64,000 nt of DNA from Hygrocybe punicea (Eukaryota; Basidiomycota; Agaricomycetes; Agaricales; Hygrophoraceae): contig OY744471.1 in NCBI GenBank assembly GCA_963556145.1, forward strand, positions 1,605,590 through 1,669,589. The letters run 5' to 3'. Within the stretch, counting starts at the first letter, position 1. Each line of letters begins with the position of its first letter. Positions 58,075-64,000 of the stretch are shown here, piece by piece. The translations under genes were made by a program, and so were the position numbers. Below the pieces are notes generated by a model that was not told the origin of the DNA, searched no databases, and saw only the letters and a list, made by a program, of their open reading frames with translations.

Positions 58075-58960
58075 GAAAGTCTTATAAGACCTGATCTGAT
58101 ACATCATAAGTAACATCCAGTATCACTATGATAATGGCCAGGTCAACTCAGATAATTTATGGTTACCTAGATGAAAATACATCACATCAAGCATATTGAT
58201 GTCAATGTAGCATTAGTTGCCAACAATGTCTTGACCACTAATTCTGGTATTCATTTGTAACCAATGATATTAGAATATCTGTTATGAGTAATAGGAGGTG
58301 AAAAAATTCTTCCTTTTAACCATTGTCTTTCTCATTTGCTTATCTTATAATGGTCTCATTTTAAATCTTCTTGGAATTTATCTGATCTTATCTCAAGGTC
58401 TTAGAATTAATTTTATCTAATCTTATCTCAAGGTCTAGTCTTATTTCAATGTCTTAGAATTTTATCTTATCTCACTTATTGTCCAATTTGAATGCTTAAT
58501 ATAAGTGTAAGGATGAAAAATTGAGACATGAACAAGATTTGTATTTTGTTCAACCCACAGGTGTGCAGCCAAATAGTGCCAACATATGTGTACATATTTA
58601 TACAGACTCCAGGTACAAGAAAGCCAGTTACTTGCCAATGGAATGCCAAATCTTAACAGTGTGACCATGTACAGATTTTAATATATAACCACATACAAAA
58701 TGATTCCAATCTTGCAATACCTCTGACAAGAATTCATCATCTTAACATCAGAATTACATGACATGATCTTAGAATATCAATGTGATAGCTACAGGAATAG
58801 TGTGACAATATTGTTATCAGAATTACATGACATGATCTTAAAATATCAATGTGATAGCTAGAGGAATACTGTGACAATATTGTTATCAGAGTTCTAAATT
58901 ATGATAAGTATATATATCACTAGATCACATGATATCAGTCAGCTATCTGTTGATAAGATC
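58075..58960. repeat. AT-rich, CpG-free insert inside the surface-protein gene
   Basis: Nearly devoid of CpG, unlike both flanks. It contains repeated TTATCTCAAGGTCTTAG words (58380-58480) and a 69-bp tandem duplication. No clear TIRs. A possible short flank duplication is (A/T)GGAAAT (58054-58060 and about 58962-58968). Confidence 0.55.
58747..58884. repeat. 69-bp tandem duplication
   Basis: Two copies (58747-58815, 58816-58884) of a unit starting ATCAGAATTACATGACATG, differing at only a few positions. Confidence 0.9.
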
Positions 58961-60689
58961 TGTCTGGAAATCCCTGTGTCTCCACGTTTTCCTGATGGCC
59001 ATTTCTGGTAGTGGCTCGGGTGGGGTCTACGTGATCTTGATCCCACCTGATGGTGGAACCGCCGTCCTCGCTCTTTACTTCCCTCTCGGCGTTGGCTACT
59101 TGGATTGGATTTGCAACATTCCTACGGGCCACAGCTTCTTCGCAGAGGGTTACGCCAATGATCAACATTTCATTGTCCAACCTGGATCGTCGTCCGCTTG
59201 CTTGGGCAGTGTCACAACGACTTATTCCTACGTATCCTACTTCACAAATTTTCAATCCTACACCCAACGTACTCAACCTGGTAATTTTTTCTCGACAGGG
59301 CTTCAGGAGTCAGTCTTCTTCCTTTACTGATCATCTCAGCTCAACGTTTATTAGAACTGCTATTGCGTTTCCCACAAGCTCATTAAGCACACTCACTGTC
59401 AAGCGCGCTTGATTCCATTCGCCATCCATTCAAGATGCTCACTTTCTCATAGTCCAGACCTAGCTGTCACTTCTACAACCGCCACATCTACAGTTTCGTC
59501 TGCCTCATCCTCCCCCCCACTGGCCTCCTCCGCATCTTCTTCTCCTCCAGTAACCTCCTCAACGGCTGTCCACAAGTCAAGCAAAGCTGTCATTGCTGGT
59601 GGCGTGGTTGGTGGATTTGCTCTTGTTTTGCTCACTCTCACTGCTGCATTCATCTTTTGGCGGAAGCGAAGAAACTCACATCCAAATGCAGCCCTCGGAT
59701 CTCCTACTGTCGAATCAGATCCAAAGCCGTATTCTGGTTTGATGGCAAGCCAGCCTCCTGCACCTGCGACATACTTCTCTGCTCCACTTCTGCCGAGTTT
59801 GGGTGCGTCTCAATATAAATAATTCTTCCCAGTGGTCGTCTGATCCCACCTCACATCAAGAAAGACCCTCATATACAGATTCAACTGACGCCATACATGG
59901 AAACATTAGTCAAATAGCTGTTGCGGACGCAAGAAGGCGTAATCATATCCCCTTTATGACGCATGCCGGTCAGTATAGTTCTGCTATTTTTGCAACCATT
60001 TATACATCACCAGATGCAGGGGCACTAACATTGCATCCTTCTGACACTGCTGGGACCATTTCCTCCTCAGCTCTCGCTGCTGCTGTGCCCCCGGCACCCC
60101 CCAAAACTGAGAATATTGTTTTATCATATCATCCATCAGATCAATCAACGAGTGAATCCCAGAATCTGCGGGCTGATTTTATTGCAGGTTGTGATGCTGC
60201 TGGGTTGACGGCCGGCCAACAGCAGGTATTCTTGAGTGCTTCTTCTGCCGATCCAGCCACAGCTGATCACCATTGGTGGATATCCAATCACTAACTTCGC
60301 AACCTCAGTCATTGATAACAAACGAGGTCACGCGGGTTCTGGATGTCATCTCTCGTGCACGACTGAGCCCGGGGGAGCAGCATACACTGGTTACATCCCT
60401 CCATCAGCTGCTCATGCCAGACCAGGTGATGCCGGCGGATTTGACGAGGAGCAATACAGTGACTGCACCACCACCGTACGAGGAGTGAGATAGGCTCAGA
60501 TGGCATTAAAATTTCTTTGGGCAAGTTCATATCTGGTTCTTGTTTCGCCTGATTTTGGTTTATATTTGGTGTATAATTTTTTTTTTTTTTGAATCTCCCG
60601 AGGTAGTTTTCTATCATTCCCTGTTTTGTGTTGCCCATTTGTAATGTTATCCCTACAATGACAGACAGATGTACCATGTAACTTGTATC

Positions 60690-61085
60690 CAACCGTTTCA
60701 TCCCTCCAGGGCCTCTCAGAGGATTTCTACGGTGTGGGAAGCTTCAAGGAGACAGATACAAACGGACTATATAAGGGACATCAACATTGCGTAAGAGAAA
60801 GAGAGAAGACAGCCATGCTTGGCGTCACAGAGGGAGAGGAAAGGGCTCTGTGTGACTGATGCAGGCTACGTGCAGCTATGATGACAGCAACAAAAAATGA
60901 GTGTGGTGCATGTATTTCTGAGGGAGCTGAAATGTCATAGGGGAAGTAGGTGGAATTGGGAAGTGACTTCAAGTGAGGGGAGGAAGAGGGAAAAGAAGGC
61001 TAAGGTGAGTCGGAAGAGTGTATGTCATCTATTGAGTCATTTTGGGGAGAAAAAGAGAATGTGCTTCCGGATCAATTCCTAACAT
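60690..61085 (-). pseudogene. Broken duplicate of the O-methyltransferase 5' exon
   Basis: The minus strand repeats the first exon of the methyltransferase at 54660-55107: PYDISAPSEIHAPHSFFVA against PYDVSAPSETLAAHPVVVA, and SPSVTPSMAV against SLCDASMAV. It lacks an intact start and everything downstream of the second exon start (the GGAGGATTTCTACGGT-type segment). It keeps the upstream region, so the duplication included the promoter. Confidence 0.8.
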
Positions 61086-62100
61086 GGATATATCCCAGGT
61101 CAGGTCTCAGATTCGCTACTCAACCAGACACTACTTCGGTATCTCTCTCGGGCATTCAACCTATATGATGGTACATCAGTGCAACTCGCAGCGACACACT
61201 GCTCTCACACGTACGCAGCAAGGTACGAGTTCACGTACACTGCAAAATATCACTGTAAGTAACGAGCACCAATCATCCGCCAATTTGAAAACAAACGTAC
61301 GTTTCGACAGCAGCAGGTAAAACAGATGCCCAAAATTGGTACGCGGTAACGTTAGGTACTGTTAAATTGTTCGCACTCTCCTGTCAGTCTTCAATCGCCC
61401 TTTCCATTCTTGACAGCTCTCTCACCATTATCATCGCCACAGTTGCGTCCACTCTACGCGTTTCCCATCAACTCTGAGTCTGAGCCTACATTGAAAAAAC
61501 TTACGTGACAATCAGCCCTGCCCGTAACCGCCGTATCGTATACCGTCACCCAGTATTCCCACATAGAATTCAGACGAACAACACTCACCCGTGCTCACAG
61601 TATACTTGATCAAAGTATTAATGAGCGAATGGGTCCTGTCAATACCTCATCTCAGCATAATAATAATAATAAAAATAAATAAAAATACTGCAACCACACA
61701 ACGCACCGGGCAAACGACGTCTGACTCTTCGACTGGTACAAGTAGTAACACAGTGCACCTGTCACACTCATCTCCGCCGTAACACCAAAAGCATACGATA
61801 CGTTCACCATCCGCTATGAAAAAAAAACCAATCAGCACCACGGAGCCGGGATATAAGCTGAAAACCCACTCGCAGCGGCGCATACCGTTCACTCGTAATA
61901 AAGTCCACAACATCGGTCACTGACCATCTAAGGCGGTCATGGTCTCAAAAAACATTTCACCATACGTAACTGTTTCCACCTACATTGAGACGCTCAAAAC
62001 TATTTTTGTCCACCGTCAGCCTCATTCGCAGCTCACATACACGCACGGTGGAACATACCAATGCCCATCGCAAGGGTGAACAGCGATACCACACACTTGC
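61081..62100. repeat. Diverged duplicate of the methyltransferase upstream region
   Basis: Collinear with about 55120-55800: TCTGACAGC/TTGACAGC, AACTCTGAGTCTGAGC, ACATAGAATTCAGA, CGCACCGGGCAAACGAC, CCAATCAGCACCACGGAGCC, TTGTCCACCGTCAGCCTC and GACAGCGATACCACAC-like blocks in the same order. It is longer here because of insertions, including an ATAATAATA run at 61657-61685. Confidence 0.75.
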
Positions 62101-62499
62101 ATCCACACACATAAACATCACTGTCACAATGCAATCCGTGTCCACTCACAATCCAAACAGTTATCCATATATTCCCTTTACTCACTGCCAAATGATAATT
62201 TTTTGAAATAATAATAAGTAAAGCGGCCAGAAAATGAACAGCAGAATAGACTCACGTAACCACACTCGGTGCGCAAACAAGCTTGGTGTTACATTCATGA
62301 AACGAACAGCGACGAGAAAGCAAAATGGGGACCTACACCCGTATCACACAATTGGAGAGTTCCTATGAACCTACAAGTGAGTGCAAATAGTATTAAAATA
62401 TACATCCCGATCTACCCACAGAAAACACTGTAGTTAACTAAGAGCCAAAGAATTTAATCAGCTGTGACCTCACAAATCATTGCATCCATACCGCTAGAC

Positions 62500-63145
62500 T
62501 CCTGTATATGCAAAAATCAGGACAATATACATATAACAACAACAACAACAGGAAGATTTTGCGCACCACACGACCCGTGTAATGGCTATCGGGTTCGCAT
62601 ACTGGGTGACCAGGTAGTAGTACACGTCGTGAGTGCTCAGGAACGTGTTGAACGTGTTCAAGACCCTGTGATTTGTCTTTAATGCTGTCTTTCGTGCCCA
62701 CCAGCGTCGCTCCCGCACTGCGAGGGATACTCACGCAAGAAAGATGACCTATCCCAAAATTGAACATTTACCTACGCAAGGAGGAGGGGGGGGGGGCAGA
62801 AATGCTCACCATACTCTTGAGGATAGGGCCATCAGTGCTGCTAGGACGTGCAAAGAAGCTGTAAATCTGGATGCACGACATGCCCCAAAGCCTGTTCGTG
62901 TGTTCGACGCATGAGAAATTCAAACTCGTTTGTACGTTTTTCAGAGGGGACCGGTCTCACATAACAGATCCGTATCCTGTCATCACGAAAGTACGCCGTC
63001 ATTCAGCACGGACCGTAGGAAGGGGGGAGAACGATAAGCGGGTTGGGTACTCACCGCCCAAGAGAAGAGTCCCAAATGTATAATCCCACAAATGCTCCTG
63101 CGGCGGAAAGCCCGTCGAATGTAACGTCGAGAAAGAACGGCTCAT
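62500..63145 (-). pseudogene. Truncated DUF6534-type membrane protein gene
   Basis: ATG 63145: MSRSFSTLHSTGFPPQEHLW then DYTFGTLLLGG|GTGAGT. The next exons give LWGMSCIQIYSFFARPSSTD (about 62810-62895), and VLNTFNTFLSTHDVYYYLVT then QYANPIAITRVVW (about 62565-62665). These are the first two to three helices of the family. The remaining helices and the FNFPLSKLYTNS-type signature are not found downstream, where the duplicated methyltransferase upstream region begins. It is therefore probably truncated by that rearrangement. Confidence 0.7.
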
Positions 63146-63953
63146 TGTCTTTGGTGAACCCCCGGGTAAATCACTAAAACGTATGTATGTGTTGGGGAAG
63201 GGATTCGAAAGTATGATGTTTTGCAGGAAGGGACTGAAAAACTTGGGCACGGCGGCCAACTTGAACGGTATATATGCAGTACATCGTTTCGGGGTACATA
63301 CTGAAACGAAGGGGTGCATGCGATTTTTCTGTTGCTTGTTTGGGGGGGGGGTCGAGGGGTGGATCGACGCACCGGGGGTTCATTCGACGTCGACAGTTGC
63401 CAGCGTTCGGGTGCCTCATAATTAAGTACATGGGCTGTTCTTGTTGGACTCGGAGACCTGGTACCCCGGCTCTCAAGTAGCTGGTGTAATTTTGTTTCTT
63501 GGTTTGTTTCTTGACCTTGTAACGTGGTCGTCAGTGCAGCACAGACCACGTTGCGCGGTTTTGCCTGATATATCATCGACAGTAGTTACATACGTAGCCT
63601 AGTAACGTTAAAATCGTGGTATACGCACAGCTCTATTGTTTTTTGCGATCACCGTAGGGACCGAGCATGTGGTCCGACACACTGTAGCCAATGTACCGCT
63701 ATCGTTGACTCGGCTCTGCTTGATTTTGCTTTGTAGCGCTTTTCATGGTTCAGATCTTTCAGACGAGTCTTGGGGGAGGAGTGTGGACGCGTACTAGTAA
63801 ATACTCAGGATTTTACGGGTCTGAGTCCGAGTCGTGGACAGGCACAGCTCTCGCTTATATTACCTTTTCCCAACTGGTATTCATATACTCACATACACCA
63901 TCGTTCTCCCAACCTCAGCCAGCAGACCCCCCAGTCCAACCCGTCACGATAAT
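63146..63953. other. Divergent intergenic region
   Basis: Holds promoters for the truncated minus-strand gene and the plus-strand gene at the window end. It has a G-rich tract (63340-63352). A pyrimidine-rich leader precedes the ATG at 63954. No gene was seen. Confidence 0.5.
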
Positions 63954-64000
63954 ATGCCTTCCTTCACGCCCAACGCGTCCCTCCAATTACTCTTCTCCCC
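63954..64000 (+). CDS. Start of an unidentified plus-strand gene (partial)
   Basis: The ATG at 63954 follows a TATATT-like element (about 63856) and a C/T-rich leader. It reads MPSFTPNASLQLLFS up to the window end. Too short to identify. Confidence 0.4.
   Translation, partial: MPSFTPNASLQLLFS

Larger units (their letters stand above)
57874..60488 (+). pseudogene. Signal-peptide/single-TM surface protein, split by an AT-rich insert
   Basis: ATG 57874 gives the signal peptide MALIAALSLRAAIPTVLGKA, then an ectodomain reaching VAQCDPVIVYHN near 58047. The ectodomain resumes near 58980 (MAISGSGSGGVYVILIPPDG, ALYFPLGVGYLDWICNIPTG, CLGSVTTTYSYVSYFTNFQS). A Ser/Thr/Pro stalk follows, then a TM helix (IAGGVVGGFALVLLTLTAAF) with RKRRN stop-transfer. 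The cytoplasmic part ends after intron 60226-60308 (AGLTAGQQQ joined to SLITNEVTRVLDVISRARL) at PPPYEE. About 930 bp of CpG-poor DNA separates the two ectodomain parts. If it is spliced as an intron the gene could still work; otherwise it is broken. Some other junctions (about 59290-59460, 59805) were not resolved. Confidence 0.65.

Noticed and set aside
1..64000. tRNA or rRNA genes
   Set aside because: No cloverleaf-consistent A/B boxes or rRNA-like conserved stretches were recognised by eye; a covariance-model scan (for example tRNAscan-SE) would be decisive.

Overview
The window reads as nuclear DNA of a mushroom-forming basidiomycete (Agaricomycetes). The evidence is short GT-AG introns of about 50-60 nt that split almost every gene, two DUF6534-type membrane proteins, a fungal AAA ATPase of the DUF7025-like type, a Plavaka (CACTA-like) transposon, several hAT elements and a Ty3/gypsy LTR retrotransposon. 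No rRNA, tRNA or CRISPR array was recognised. Species cannot be named from the sequence alone.

Left arm (1-16.6 kb) is ordinary gene-rich DNA. On the minus strand it holds a WD40 protein, a D-arabinono-lactone-oxidase-like flavoenzyme, a short-chain dehydrogenase, a AAA+ ATPase and a signal-peptide/single-TM protein. A DUF6534 membrane protein follows on the plus strand.

The centre (about 17-51 kb) is a transposon nest. A Plavaka element (about 17-38 kb) carries a minus-strand accessory gene and a plus-strand transposase. The transposase is split at 23348 by a Ty3/gypsy element (23348 to about 36090), whose 3' LTR is in turn split by a hAT element (33024-35991). That hAT element contains a captured, intron-bearing piece of an Hsp70 (BiP/KAR2-like) gene. 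On the left side a hAT element (17386-19660) contains a second hAT element (18154-19349). Five hAT insertions show perfect 8-bp target duplications and one more has a 7/8 match. One of them (45863-48677) encodes a transposase that appears intact over four exons. The Ty3/gypsy element carries an antisense three-exon gene with a perfect Zn2Cys6 spacing downstream of pol. A 52-bp palindromic module (CCTCGCGAA arm, central TCAATTGA-like core, TTCGCGAGG arm) recurs in at least eight places in otherwise different hAT elements.

By eye, 38-43 kb and 48.7-51.1 kb are strongly depleted of CpG, while the LTR element and the autonomous hAT are not. LTR-to-LTR differences and internal stop codons (all TGA) fit CpG to TpG decay, as expected from cytosine methylation.

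Right arm (51-64 kb) is genic again: an O-methyltransferase with a very long low-complexity C-terminal tail, a glycosyltransferase-like gene, a signal-peptide/TM protein split by an AT-rich insert, a broken duplicate of the methyltransferase 5' half together with its upstream region, a truncated second DUF6534 gene, and the first codons of a plus-strand gene at the window end.
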